Source: Paenibacillus wynnii
Lineage (GTDB): Bacteria; Bacillota; Bacilli; Paenibacillales; Paenibacillaceae
Assembly (NCBI RefSeq): GCF_030812855.1
Contig: NZ_JAUSTK010000005.1
Coordinates: 124,001-188,000, forward strand
Reading direction: 5' to 3'
DNA length: 64,000 bases
The translations under genes and the position numbers were made by a program. Position 1 is the stretch's first letter. Each line of letters begins with the position of its first letter. Below, in pieces: positions 27,575 through 35,500 of the stretch. The notes beneath the pieces were generated by a model. The model was not told where the DNA came from. It searched no databases and worked only from the letters and a program-made list of their open reading frames with translations.

Positions 27575-28240
27575 ATGATTATTATTGCCCCATCCCTGTT
27601 GTCGGCGGATTTCGCCGCATTGGGTGCTGAAGTAGCAGAAGCTGAAGCCAGCGGTGCGGATTGGATCCATGTAGATGTAATGGATGGACATTTTGTGCCC
27701 AATATTACTTTAGGACCTTCAATAGTAAAAGCAGTGTCAGCCCATACGTCATTGCCGCTGGATGTACATCTGATGATCGAAGCACCCGAACGTTATATAT
27801 CTGATTTTGCTGCCGCAGGCGCCGGAGTGATTACAGTTCATGCAGAGGCTTGCATTCATTTACATCGTGTCATTCACCAAATTAAGGAGCTTGGGTTATT
27901 GGCTGGCGTAGCGATAAATCCAGGGACTCCTGCATCTGCTATTCGTGAAGTACTTATGGATGTAGATATGGTGCTGGTGATGACAGTGAACCCCGGTTTT
28001 GGAGGTCAAGCGTTCATTCCTGGGACTTTGCGTAAAATTCGGCAGATCCGCCAGTGGGCGGATGAAGTAAATCCCGGTCTTCGTATTGAAGTGGACGGTG
28101 GCATTGCAGAGTCAACGGCTGCGTTGGTTGCAGAAGCCGGAGCGGATGTATTAGTGGCTGGCAACGCGGTATTTGGTCGGAGTGACCGTGCAGCGGCGAT
28201 TGCCTCTATTCGTGCAGCGGCGAATGAAAAGGCCCAGTAA
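27575..28240 (+). CDS. rpe: Ribulose-phosphate 3-epimerase
   Basis: 221 aa TIM barrel interconverting ribulose-5-P and xylulose-5-P in the pentose phosphate pathway. IAPSLLSADFAALG, HVDVMDGHFVPNITLGP, DVHLMIEAPERYI, VMTVNPGFGGQAF and EVDGGI carry the metal-binding His/Asp residues. ATG 27575 is 10 nt after GGAGG, and only 4 nt separate the gene from rsgA. A terminator follows. thiN, the next gene in B. subtilis, is absent here. Confidence 0.95.
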   Translation: MIIIAPSLLSADFAALGAEVAEAEASGADWIHVDVMDGHFVPNITLGPSIVKAVSAHTSLPLDVHLMIEAPERYISDFAAAGAGVITVHAEACIHLHRVIHQIKELGLLAGVAINPGTPASAIREVLMDVDMVLVMTVNPGFGGQAFIPGTLRKIRQIRQWADEVNPGLRIEVDGGIAESTAALVAEAGADVLVAGNAVFGRSDRAAAIASIRAAANEKAQ

Positions 28241-28293
28241 GAGGCCATTAAGAAGACTTAAGGTAATAGGATAAGCCCCATACGCATAAATAT

Positions 28294-28328
28294 GGTTACA
28301 TGAGCAGAAATCTCATGTAGCCTTTTTA
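28294..28328 (+). terminator. Intrinsic terminator after rpe
   Basis: GGTTACATGAG pairs with CTCATGTAGCC (11 bp, one G-U) over a 7-nt loop, then TTTTT. It closes the rlmN-prpC-prkC-rsgA-rpe unit. Confidence 0.9.
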
Positions 28329-28330
28329 TT

Positions 28331-28500
28331 GAAATATAAGAAAGAAATAAGGTTCCCACAATCCTTCTTATATTTCTACGAGAAACGGGTGTCGTCTAGT
28401 TAAAGACGGCTAAGCCGTTTCTTCTTATGGAACGGAGAGGACTGCAATGCCGTTTCGCTTCGGATTAAGAGTTAGTCTCCTACCGTAAGGCATGAAATGA
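28331..28500 (+). ncRNA. Candidate structured leader RNA upstream of spoVM
   Basis: This stretch between the rpe terminator and spoVM has no gene but several dyads. GAAATATAAGAA (28331-28342) pairs exactly with TTCTTATATTTC (28365-28376). A two-part hairpin at 28382-28421 has outer arms GAAACGG/CCGTTTC and inner arms GTCGTCT/AGACGGC with a 6-nt loop. Downstream, GGAGA..CT (28434-28443) can pair with AGTCTCC (28474-28480), while ATGCC (28447-28451) inside that loop can pair with GGCAT (28489-28493), a pseudoknot-like arrangement. No known riboswitch class was recognised. It could be a leader, a small RNA or a DNA-level repeat. Confidence 0.4.
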
Positions 28501-28514
28501 TGGGAGGGTGAATT

Positions 28515-28595
28515 ATGAAATTTTACACATTCAAGCTGCCGAGATTTTTGGGAGGGTTTGTGAAAGCAATTCTGAATACATTTCAGAAAAGCTGA
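28515..28595 (+). CDS. spoVM: Stage V sporulation protein SpoVM
   Basis: 26 aa, exactly the length of B. subtilis SpoVM and nearly collinear with it: it opens MKFYTFKLPRFLGG and closes NTFQKS. SpoVM is an amphipathic helix that recognises the convex forespore membrane and anchors SpoIVA for coat assembly. The conserved Pro9 that kinks the helix end and the basic/hydrophobic alternation are present. GGGAGGGTG sits 5 nt before the ATG. The position between rpe and rpmB matches B. subtilis. It is so short that routine gene finders can miss it. Confidence 0.95.
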   Translation: MKFYTFKLPRFLGGFVKAILNTFQKS

Positions 28596-28620
28596 GTCCC
28601 TAAGACAAAAGAAAACATGA

Positions 28621-28656
28621 AAAAAAGCACCTTACAAATGTAAAGGGTGCTTTTTG
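28621..28656. terminator. Bidirectional terminator between spoVM and rpmB
   Basis: AAAAAGCACC and GGGTGCTTTTT with a short TTA/TAA inner dyad; A run on the left, T run on the right. It serves spoVM (+) and rpmB (-). Confidence 0.9.
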
Positions 28657-28697
28657 CTTGATAAAAAATATAGGTCGGGTCTGGAAGTTTCTAGAAA

Positions 28698-28886
28698 CTA
28701 GACGCGCTCAACTTTACCGGATTTCAAAGCACGGGTGCTGACGTATACGCGTTTCGGTTTGCCGTTTACCAAGATACGGACCTTCTGAACGTTAACTCCC
28801 CAAGAACGACGATTGCGGTTGTTTGCGTGAGACACGTGGTTTCCAGTACTTGGGCTTTTGCCTGTTACTGCACATTTGCGGGACAT
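28698..28886 (-). CDS. rpmB: 50S ribosomal protein L28
   Basis: 62 aa. [20 protein letters not shown], then [16 protein letters not shown] and a basic C terminus, full length for L28. The Cys5 motif is reduced to a single Cys, so this is not the four-Cys zinc-binding form. ATG is preceded on the minus strand by AAGGAGGTGTAAT, an excellent ribosome site. It is single and convergent with spoVM, as in B. subtilis. Confidence 0.97.
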   Translation of the reverse strand: MSRKCAVTGKSPSTGNHVSHANNRNRRSWGVNVQKVRILVNGKPKRVYVSTRALKSGKVERV

Positions 28887-28934
28887 ATATTACACCTCCT
28901 TGTTACTTACACCTGCATAAAACAATACTTAAAT

Positions 28935-28964
28935 ATAATATCACAGTAAAAAATGCTACGTCAA
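28935..28964 (-). promoter_or_regulatory. Sigma-A-type promoter of rpmB
   Basis: On the minus strand TTGACG (28964-28959), an 18-nt spacer and TATTAT (28940-28935) lie about 50 nt upstream of the rpmB start. Confidence 0.65.
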
Positions 28965-29077
28965 CCGATTCAAAAACATTTATTTCTTTTGTCTCTTATA
29001 GTACAATATAAATTAGTGTATTATGTCCAGTTAATGAATGCGTTGATTAGGCATGAAGTTAGGAAGGGGAATTCTCA

Positions 29078-30856
29078 TTGAGCAAGCGTTCTATAAATGG
29101 AACAGACTTTACCGCAATGGTTTTAGCAGGTGCGGAAAAGCTGCAGCAGCATGCTGAGCACGTCAATTCTTTAAATGTTTTTCCGGTTCCAGATGGTGAT
29201 ACGGGGACTAATATGAATTTGACGATGACCGCAGGTGCGAATGAATTGAAGAAGAATAATACATCCTCTGTTGGGCAGTGTGCTGGTGTCCTCTCTAAAG
29301 GTCTTTTAATGGGCGCACGCGGCAACTCAGGTGTAATACTGTCTCAGTTGTTCAGAGGATTTAGCCGGTATTCTGCGCAGCATGAAGAGCTTAGTACAGT
29401 ACAATTTGCAGCAGCATTGCAAACAGGAGTAGATACCGCTTATAAAGCAGTTGTTAAACCGGTTGAAGGAACTATTCTTACCGTTGCCAAAGAAGCTGCA
29501 AGACATGCTGTTTATTATGCCCGTCGTACAAGCGATGTTACTGAGCTGATGACAGAAGTATTGTCGAAAGCCAAAGAAGCATTAGCAAATACACCTGAGC
29601 TGTTGCCTGTGCTTAAGCAGGTAGGTGTTGTTGACTCTGGGGGACAAGGCCTAGTCTACATCTACGAAGGCTTCCACCAGTACCTTACGAACGGTGAACA
29701 TTCCGTTAGCGCCCCATCACAGGGACAAGCCGTTCCAGTGAAGACTGTGCCAGTTTCCGTATTAACGAAAACTGATCTTGCCTTAACTACGGTACAGACT
29801 ACTGCGCAATCCCAGCTGTCTACGGAAGACATTGAATTCTTATACGATATGGAATTTTTCATTAATCGTCATCTAGGCGGAACCGCTGTAGCGGATTTTG
29901 ATGAGGATGCATTTCGGAAAGCGTTATCAGTTAATGGTGATTCCATTATCGTTATTTCAGATGATGAGACCATTAAAGTGCATGTGCACTCCAAAGCTCC
30001 GGGTGAGGTTCTTAATCTGGCCTTGAAATTTGGAGAGATCACACAAATTCATATTTTAAATATGCGTGAACAGCATCGTGACCTGCTTACAGCTGGAATG
30101 GATATTGCTCCAATGCCTGAGGTTTTTGCAGATATTCCTAAGGAGATAAGCAGTATTCAAGCTCCGGCGGTACCCCCAGCGGACGATTTGGCTCCCTTTG
30201 GTTTCATAGCGGTGTCATCCGGCAAGGGAATTGCTGATATTTTCAAAAGTCTTGGAGTAGATGCCGTCCTGGCAGGAGGCCAGACCATGAACCCGAGCAC
30301 AGAGGATTTCGTAAATGCGATCTCTTCTATATCTGCGAAGCATGTTTATATTCTGCCTAACAACTCTAACATTATATTGGCTGCACAACAGGCCAAGGAG
30401 CTGTTGGAGGGTGAACGTGATATTACAGTGATCCCAAGCAAGAGTATTCCACAAGGGATTGCGGCCGCCTTTGCTTTTCAGGAAGAGGATGCAGTCGAGA
30501 GTAATACTGAGAACATGCTTGAGGCTATCTCCCAGGTTAAATCGGGCCAGGTGACCCATGCAGTGCGTGATACCAGCTTTGACGAACTAGAGATTAAAGC
30601 AGGACAATTTATCGGAATTTCCAATTCAAAAATTGTCGCTGCTGCGGATGATCTTTTAGCCTCCAGTACAGCTTTATTATCCAATATGATTGAGAATGGC
30701 GATGAAATCATCACGATCTTGATTGGTGAAGAAGCGAATGCGGAAGTTACGGAGACTTTGGGGCAGTGGTTGAATGAGACCTATCCAGATGTGGAAGTTG
30801 AGATACATGAGGGCGGCCAACCTATTTACTACTATTTATTTTCCGTGGAGCCGTAA
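29078..30856 (+). CDS. fakA: Fatty acid kinase catalytic subunit FakA (DAK2/YloV)
   Basis: 592 aa. The N-terminal DAK/DhaL-type kinase domain (about 5-200) has NVFPVPDGDTGTNM, whose aspartates hold the Mg-ATP, and GARGNSGVILSQ. The remainder is the FakA middle and C-terminal region (DUF1949/EDD-like; VKVHVHSKAPGEVL, NNSNIILAAQQA). FakA phosphorylates fatty acids bound to FakB for phospholipid synthesis. It starts with TTG at 29078, 7 nt after AGGAAGGGGA. The partner-type gene follows 58 nt later. yloU (Asp23 family), which precedes yloV in B. subtilis, is not present. Confidence 0.93.
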   Translation: MSKRSINGTDFTAMVLAGAEKLQQHAEHVNSLNVFPVPDGDTGTNMNLTMTAGANELKKNNTSSVGQCAGVLSKGLLMGARGNSGVILSQLFRGFSRYSAQHEELSTVQFAAALQTGVDTAYKAVVKPVEGTILTVAKEAARHAVYYARRTSDVTELMTEVLSKAKEALANTPELLPVLKQVGVVDSGGQGLVYIYEGFHQYLTNGEHSVSAPSQGQAVPVKTVPVSVLTKTDLALTTVQTTAQSQLSTEDIEFLYDMEFFINRHLGGTAVADFDEDAFRKALSVNGDSIIVISDDETIKVHVHSKAPGEVLNLALKFGEITQIHILNMREQHRDLLTAGMDIAPMPEVFADIPKEISSIQAPAVPPADDLAPFGFIAVSSGKGIADIFKSLGVDAVLAGGQTMNPSTEDFVNAISSISAKHVYILPNNSNIILAAQQAKELLEGERDITVIPSKSIPQGIAAAFAFQEEDAVESNTENMLEAISQVKSGQVTHAVRDTSFDELEIKAGQFIGISNSKIVAAADDLLASSTALLSNMIENGDEIITILIGEEANAEVTETLGQWLNETYPDVEVEIHEGGQPIYYYLFSVEP

Positions 30857-30914
30857 CCTGAACTTATTACTCTAAAATATAGCGGTGTGTGTAATTAAAT
30901 GGGGGAGGCAATCT

Positions 30915-31775
30915 ATGAATCGTACCATAATCGTAACCGATAGTACTTCCGATATCCCGCCAGCAATGGCGGAAGCACTGGGTATTGAGGTAGTCCCATT
31001 GACATTAATGTTCGGCGAAGAAGCTTTCCGGGATAATTTGGATATGACACCAGAGCAGTTTTATGAGCGTCTTCCCCGTTCTCTACAGCTGCCGACTACT
31101 TCTCAACCGTCACCGATAGAGTATATGAATGTTTACCGGACTATTTTAGAGCGTTATCCGGATAGTTCTATTCTTTCCCTTCATATTTCTTCCGCTCTAA
31201 GTGGGACCTACCAATCCGCAATGCTGGCTAAATCCATGCTTGAGGAAGAGGGGGAAGGGATAACGGTTGTGGATACCCTTTCTGCGTCCTACGGTTTCGG
31301 TGTAATGGTAACTCACGCGGCCAGATTATCTGCAGAGGGTAAATCAGTTCCGGAAATTCTGGAATCCGTAGAAAAGCTGCGTCTTTCCCGTAAATTGTAC
31401 TTTTTGGTGGATACGTTGGAGTATCTTCAAAAGGGAGGCAGGATCGGTAAAGCTTCTGCTGTACTGGGTACATTACTGAATATCAAACCGATTCTCTCGA
31501 TTGACTCCGAAGGTGTTATTTATGCGGTTGAGAAGGTCAGAGGACGGAAGAAGGCAGTTGCCCGTATGATCGAGCTGTTCAAGGCAGATCTGCAGGGTGT
31601 GAATAAAATTAATGTGGCTGTGGGTCATACCGCTGAACCGGAGTCCGGCAAGGAATTCCTTAACGAACTGGCGGGGCATTTCACGCTGGAAGAGCAAGTG
31701 CTAACCAACATAGGTCCTGTGGTTGGCAGCCATGTCGGAAACGGAACTTTAGCCGTATTCATCTGGCCCGCATAA
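30915..31775 (+). CDS. fakB: DegV family fatty-acid-binding protein (FakB)
   Basis: 286 aa. RTIIVTDSTSDIPP, VVPLTLMFGEEAFRD, PTTSQPSP, LHISSALSGTYQSA, VDTLSASYGFG and VDTLEYLQKGGRIG are DegV-family signatures; the SSALSGTY serine-rich loop binds the fatty acid carboxylate. FakB presents the acid to FakA and delivers acyl-phosphate. ATG 30915 follows GGGGGAGG; a GTG at 30885 gives a poor extension. In B. subtilis sdaAB-sdaAA lie here, so the fakA-fakB pairing is a local difference that supports the assignment. Confidence 0.88.
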   Translation: MNRTIIVTDSTSDIPPAMAEALGIEVVPLTLMFGEEAFRDNLDMTPEQFYERLPRSLQLPTTSQPSPIEYMNVYRTILERYPDSSILSLHISSALSGTYQSAMLAKSMLEEEGEGITVVDTLSASYGFGVMVTHAARLSAEGKSVPEILESVEKLRLSRKLYFLVDTLEYLQKGGRIGKASAVLGTLLNIKPILSIDSEGVIYAVEKVRGRKKAVARMIELFKADLQGVNKINVAVGHTAEPESGKEFLNELAGHFTLEEQVLTNIGPVVGSHVGNGTLAVFIWPA

Positions 31776-31787
31776 TGAGGGATGAAC

Positions 31788-33839
31788 ATGACACATTCTT
31801 TAGATAAAATTGAAGTTAAGAAAATAACTGGCGTGAGCGCTCAAAAGCAAGGCGAGCTCCACGCCTTTGGCGTTTCTACAGTGAAGGATTTGCTGGAATA
31901 TTATCCGTTTCGCTATGAGGATTATCGGCCTCGAACGTTAAGCGAGGTAAAGCATGGGGATAAAGTTACCCTGGAAACCAAAGTGATCGGCATACCTGTG
32001 CTGCAACGTTTCGGCGGCAAATCACGTCTAAGCTGCAAAATGGTGGCGGAGCCATGGATGTTCACTGCGACCTGGTTCAACCGTCAATATGTACGTGAAC
32101 AGCTGACCATAGGGCGGGAAATTGTTCTTACAGGCAAGTGGGATCAGAAGCGGAATCAAATTACAGTAACTGATTATGAATTTCCTGACCGAGGTGAAGG
32201 AAAGACGGGTACGCTGCAGCCTGTATATTCTGTAGGTGCCAAGATTACGCAGTCATGGATTAGAAAAGTTATTCATCAGGCCTTGCAGCAGTTCGGCGAT
32301 CTAATCCCGGAAATTTTACCTCATTCGATTATGAGGAAATACGATTTCATGCCCCGGAAACGGGCAATCGCTACGATTCACAAGCCTGAGGACAGTCAGG
32401 AAGGGCAGCAGGGCCGGCGGCGTATGGTTTACGAAGAATTGTTTCTTTTTCAATTAAAGGTACAAGCTTTCCGTGTACTAAATCGCGGACGGATGGACGG
32501 AGTTGTTCATACCGCGGATAACGCTACGATTCGGCAGTTTGTCCGCAGTCTTCCGTTTGAGCTGACAGATGCACAAAAAACTGTGGAGCTCGAAATTCTC
32601 CATGATATGCGCTCTCCCTATTGTATGAATCGGTTATTGCAAGGGGATGTAGGCTCAGGCAAAACTGTTCTGGCTGCCATTGCATTATTCACCACTGTTC
32701 GCTCAGGGTTTCAGGGAGCTCTTATGGTTCCAACGGAGATTTTAGCTGAGCAGCACATGAGGTCTCTTACGAAGATGTTTGAGCCGTTTGGGATTACGGT
32801 TGGATTGCTAACAGGAAGCGTAAACGGACGTAAACGTAAAGATTTATTAGCTTCACTCCAAATGGGGATGACGGATATTGTTGTAGGAACCCATGCCTTG
32901 ATCCAGGAGGATGTGTTCTTTCGGAGTCTTGGGATGGTTGTGACGGATGAGCAGCATCGATTCGGAGTGAATCAACGCGGTGTATTGCGCCGTAAAGGCT
33001 ACAACCCCGATGTACTTACGATGACAGCCACCCCTATTCCGCGTACACTGGCCATTACCGTATTTGGGGATATGGATGTGTCTACGCTGTCGGAGCGCCC
33101 CAAAGGGCGTGTACCCATTACTACCTACTGGGTGAAGCATGATCTTATGGAGAGAGTATTAAAGCTAATTAGACGTGAGGTAGGCCAAGGGCGGCAAGCG
33201 TATCTCATTTGTCCCCTCATTGAAGAGTCGGACAAGTTGGATGTTCAGAATGTTATTGATCTCCATATTCAGATGAGTCAGGCCTTTCCGGACTTTAAAG
33301 TTGGGTTATTGCATGGACGGATGACTCCGAGTGAAAAGGACGAGGTTATGCGCGCGTTCTATAGCAATGAACTGCAATTGCTGGTCTCCACAACGGTTGT
33401 AGAGGTTGGTGTTGACGTTCCGAATGCTACACTGATGGTTATCATGGATGCGGACCGCTTCGGCTTGTCACAGCTGCACCAGCTGCGTGGGCGGGTAGGC
33501 AGAGGAGTGCACGCCTCTTTCTGTGTACTGGTTGCTGATCCGAAATCTGAAATTGGGCGGGAACGGATGAGCGCTATGACAGAAACGGATGACGGATTCG
33601 AAGTCTCGCGGAGGGATTTGGAGCTGCGTGGACCCGGAGATTTCTTCGGGACGAAGCAGAGCGGATTGCCGGAGTTCCGCTTGGCGGACATGACTGCTGA
33701 CTTCGATGTTCTAGAACAAGCACGGGACGATGCGGCGGAATTGCTTAAGGATGCTCAATTCTGGACTTCTCCTGACTTCGCTCCGTTACGGAGTTATCTT
33801 CAGGGCGAGCAGATTTTCCAAGGGGATTTAATTGATTAA
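31788..33839 (+). CDS. recG: ATP-dependent DNA helicase RecG
   Basis: 683 aa. Regresses stalled forks and migrates Holliday junctions. The N-terminal wedge/OB domain has YYPFRYEDYRP. The helicase core has GDVGSGKTVLA (Walker A, near 286), TDEQHRFGVNQR (DEQH, near 386), TATPIPRTLA, TTVVEVGVDVPNA and QLRGRVGRG. The TRG-like C-terminal region has GPGDFFGTKQSG. The ATG at 31788 has GAGGG at 6 nt; the ATG at 31782 directly abuts it. It lies 12 nt after the fakB-like gene. Confidence 0.96.
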   Translation: MTHSLDKIEVKKITGVSAQKQGELHAFGVSTVKDLLEYYPFRYEDYRPRTLSEVKHGDKVTLETKVIGIPVLQRFGGKSRLSCKMVAEPWMFTATWFNRQYVREQLTIGREIVLTGKWDQKRNQITVTDYEFPDRGEGKTGTLQPVYSVGAKITQSWIRKVIHQALQQFGDLIPEILPHSIMRKYDFMPRKRAIATIHKPEDSQEGQQGRRRMVYEELFLFQLKVQAFRVLNRGRMDGVVHTADNATIRQFVRSLPFELTDAQKTVELEILHDMRSPYCMNRLLQGDVGSGKTVLAAIALFTTVRSGFQGALMVPTEILAEQHMRSLTKMFEPFGITVGLLTGSVNGRKRKDLLASLQMGMTDIVVGTHALIQEDVFFRSLGMVVTDEQHRFGVNQRGVLRRKGYNPDVLTMTATPIPRTLAITVFGDMDVSTLSERPKGRVPITTYWVKHDLMERVLKLIRREVGQGRQAYLICPLIEESDKLDVQNVIDLHIQMSQAFPDFKVGLLHGRMTPSEKDEVMRAFYSNELQLLVSTTVVEVGVDVPNATLMVIMDADRFGLSQLHQLRGRVGRGVHASFCVLVADPKSEIGRERMSAMTETDDGFEVSRRDLELRGPGDFFGTKQSGLPEFRLADMTADFDVLEQARDDAAELLKDAQFWTSPDFAPLRSYLQGEQIFQGDLID

Positions 33840-33845
33840 TTAGGC

Positions 33846-33873
33846 ACATGCGGCACTTCTCCAACATATACTA
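33846..33873 (+). promoter_or_regulatory. Possible sigma-K/E-type promoter of spoVIF
   Basis: CATATACTA (33865-33873) fits the -10 form CATANNNTA, with an AC 17 nt upstream (33846-33847) as in sigma-K promoters. It is 33 nt before the spoVIF start. Short motifs of this kind also occur by chance. Confidence 0.45.
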
Positions 33874-33905
33874 AGCAAGATTGGATATGATTGGGGGTGC
33901 CGAGC

Positions 33906-34193
33906 TTGAATTATCAGCAATTTGGAATCAGCCCACAGCTCGTTGAACGGATTAAGCTGAAGATGAAGAATCCTGCGATCAAGGAACGTGTTAAAAATAT
34001 GATCAATGGAATCTCTAAGAAGGATCTTCAGGACGGTGCGATTGTACGTAGGCTGGTGCGCAATGCAGCAGGTGTGATGAGTGAGAAATTAACATCTACA
34101 CAAGAAGAACAAATTGTAAAGTTTATTATTGCTCAGAAAATTGACCCTAATAACACCTTTCATCTTATTCGTCTATGGGGGATGTTCCGCTAA
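33906..34193 (+). CDS. spoVIF: Stage VI sporulation protein SpoVIF
   Basis: 95 aa. Small basic helical protein resembling the SpoVIF/YjcC family: an N-terminal segment, DGAIVRRLVRNAA, then a segment ending EEQIVKFIIAQKIDP. SpoVIF aids late coat assembly in B. subtilis and is sigma-K dependent. TTG at 33906 is taken as start because GGGGGTG lies 6 nt upstream; a TTG at 33891 overlaps that site. A terminator follows. The family assignment is by resemblance and is good but not certain. Confidence 0.75.
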   Translation: MNYQQFGISPQLVERIKLKMKNPAIKERVKNMINGISKKDLQDGAIVRRLVRNAAGVMSEKLTSTQEEQIVKFIIAQKIDPNNTFHLIRLWGMFR

Positions 34194-34216
34194 GGTATGT
34201 GATAAGGTATTCACAA

Positions 34217-34259
34217 TAAAAAAGCGTACCCGCCCGACAGAGGCAGGTACGCTTTTTTA
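34217..34259. terminator. Bidirectional terminator between spoVIF and the NlpC/P60 gene
   Basis: AAAAAGCGTACC pairs with GGTACGCTTTTT, with A and T runs on the two sides. It lies between convergent genes. Confidence 0.9.
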
Positions 34260-34269
34260 GGAGTTTATT

Positions 34270-35175
34270 TTAATGAATACGCTGCATATGAAGAACAACA
34301 TCACTCCAATAACCTTTATCCAAATCACTTATCTGTACCCCAGGGTCACCCCAGGTGTGAATAAACTTACCATTTCCGATATAAATGCCGACATGTCCAG
34401 GAATCGCATTACTTTTAAACCGTCCGGGTACAGTAAAGAATATTAAGTCGCCTTGCTGTAGCTCGCTACGATCGACACGCCGCCCCAAGTTATCCTGATC
34501 TTTGGCTAACCGCGGCAAGTTGACACCGAATTTTCGGTATACATGACGGGTAAAAGAAGAGCAGTCAAAGGTCTTGGTATCCTCGTAGGGTCCAGCTCCA
34601 AATACGTACGGAACACCCATAAACCTTCTAGCGTAGGAAACTAATTCATCAGTATCCACGGAAGTACTACTTTGGATTCGGAAAGACTGAACCTGGTTGT
34701 TATTTATAGGCTCTGTAGGGGTGTCTATCATAACCTCACCGTTTTTTGAATTTACGCTTACCTTAGTTTGCAGTAATTTCGATAACGAGGTGGTCGTCAA
34801 ATAAATATGACCGTTTCGTCGTTGTGGGGCTTCCGGTAAGTAGAACTGCTTGCCAAGGGAGTATACTTTCCTCGAAGAAGGACGCATCATGTACATCACA
34901 TCGCTGTAGCCGATTTTGGCGTAGCCTCCGGTTGAGGATTCATCTTTAATACGGTATCCGAGAGAGGCTATTGCAGGTTCAAGCGGAACCCATGTCTTAC
35001 CTGTCTGATCTGTTATTGCAGATTTCTCGATATAGCTTGAGGAAGCTGTTCTGTACTGTGAACTAGAGTCGGCAGATTGAGTGTTCGCGTTTTGTGTATT
35101 GCCGCAAGCTGTACCAGTCGAGATAACAACCGTCAGAATTAGGATAGATCGAATTTTTTGCTGAAAAGAAATCAT
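34270..35175 (-). CDS. Secreted NlpC/P60 cell-wall hydrolase with copper-amine-oxidase-N-like domain
   Basis: 301 aa from ATG 35175, which has GGGGAGC 7 nt upstream; the open frame extends to 35250 but without such a site. A basic-hydrophobic signal ends at a Cys (STGTAC-GN), so it may be a lipoprotein, although the lipobox is imperfect. Residues about 50-150 resemble a copper-amine-oxidase-N fold (TWVPLEPAIASLGY, GHIYLTTTSLSKLL). The C-terminal NlpC/P60 domain (about 175-300) has the catalytic Cys in FDCSSF and His residues in PGHVGIYIG and FIHTW. It is likely a gamma-D-glutamyl-diamino-acid endopeptidase acting on peptidoglycan. Confidence 0.88.
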   Translation of the reverse strand: MISFQQKIRSILILTVVISTGTACGNTQNANTQSADSSSQYRTASSSYIEKSAITDQTGKTWVPLEPAIASLGYRIKDESSTGGYAKIGYSDVMYMMRPSSRKVYSLGKQFYLPEAPQRRNGHIYLTTTSLSKLLQTKVSVNSKNGEVMIDTPTEPINNNQVQSFRIQSSTSVDTDELVSYARRFMGVPYVFGAGPYEDTKTFDCSSFTRHVYRKFGVNLPRLAKDQDNLGRRVDRSELQQGDLIFFTVPGRFKSNAIPGHVGIYIGNGKFIHTWGDPGVQISDLDKGYWSDVVLHMQRIH

Positions 35176-35334
35176 GTCACACGCTCCCCGAATAAACTGT
35201 AAGTTAAGTTTGTGCAGAGGGCGTTTTTTTATGTATTCAGAGTAAGGCAATGTATGTCAAGGAAATCAACTCTCTTCATTAATAAAAAATTGAGATTGTG
35301 CTTATTTTGTAAAATATGGCGGGTGCATAAATGA

Positions 35335-35363
35335 TTGACGGATATTCAACCTCCATATAATAT
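35335..35363 (+). promoter_or_regulatory. Sigma-A-like promoter of the PF04392-type ABC operon
   Basis: TTGACG (35335-35340) followed by TATAATAT; the spacer is 15 nt to TATAAT or 17 nt to TAATAT. It lies about 140 nt before the first gene. Confidence 0.6.
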
Positions 35364-35389
35364 TAGTTTAATAGATTTTCCTAGGCATA

Positions 35390-35456
35390 TGTAAGGTTTG
35401 TGGGAGCTTACACTTTAACGCTTTTATCTATAAAAGCGACAATGCTGTAGCGCTAC
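35390..35456 (+). promoter_or_regulatory. Dyad-rich untranslated leader of the ABC operon
   Basis: Three dyads in 67 nt: TGTAAG/CTTACA (35390-35412, 11-nt loop), CGCTTTTAT-ct-ATAAAAGCG (35419-35438, 9-bp perfect arms) and the palindrome GTAGCGCTAC (35447-35456). No T-box motif or known riboswitch core was seen. They may be operators or a structured leader. Confidence 0.5.
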
Positions 35457-35500
35457 TTCCAATGCACGCGCTGATACCGTAAACGAAAAGGGGTATTGAG

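Noticed and set aside
35361-35500. Tryptophan T-box upstream of the PF04392-type importer
   Set aside because: No T-box sequence of the GGGTGGNACC type and no terminator/antiterminator pair.
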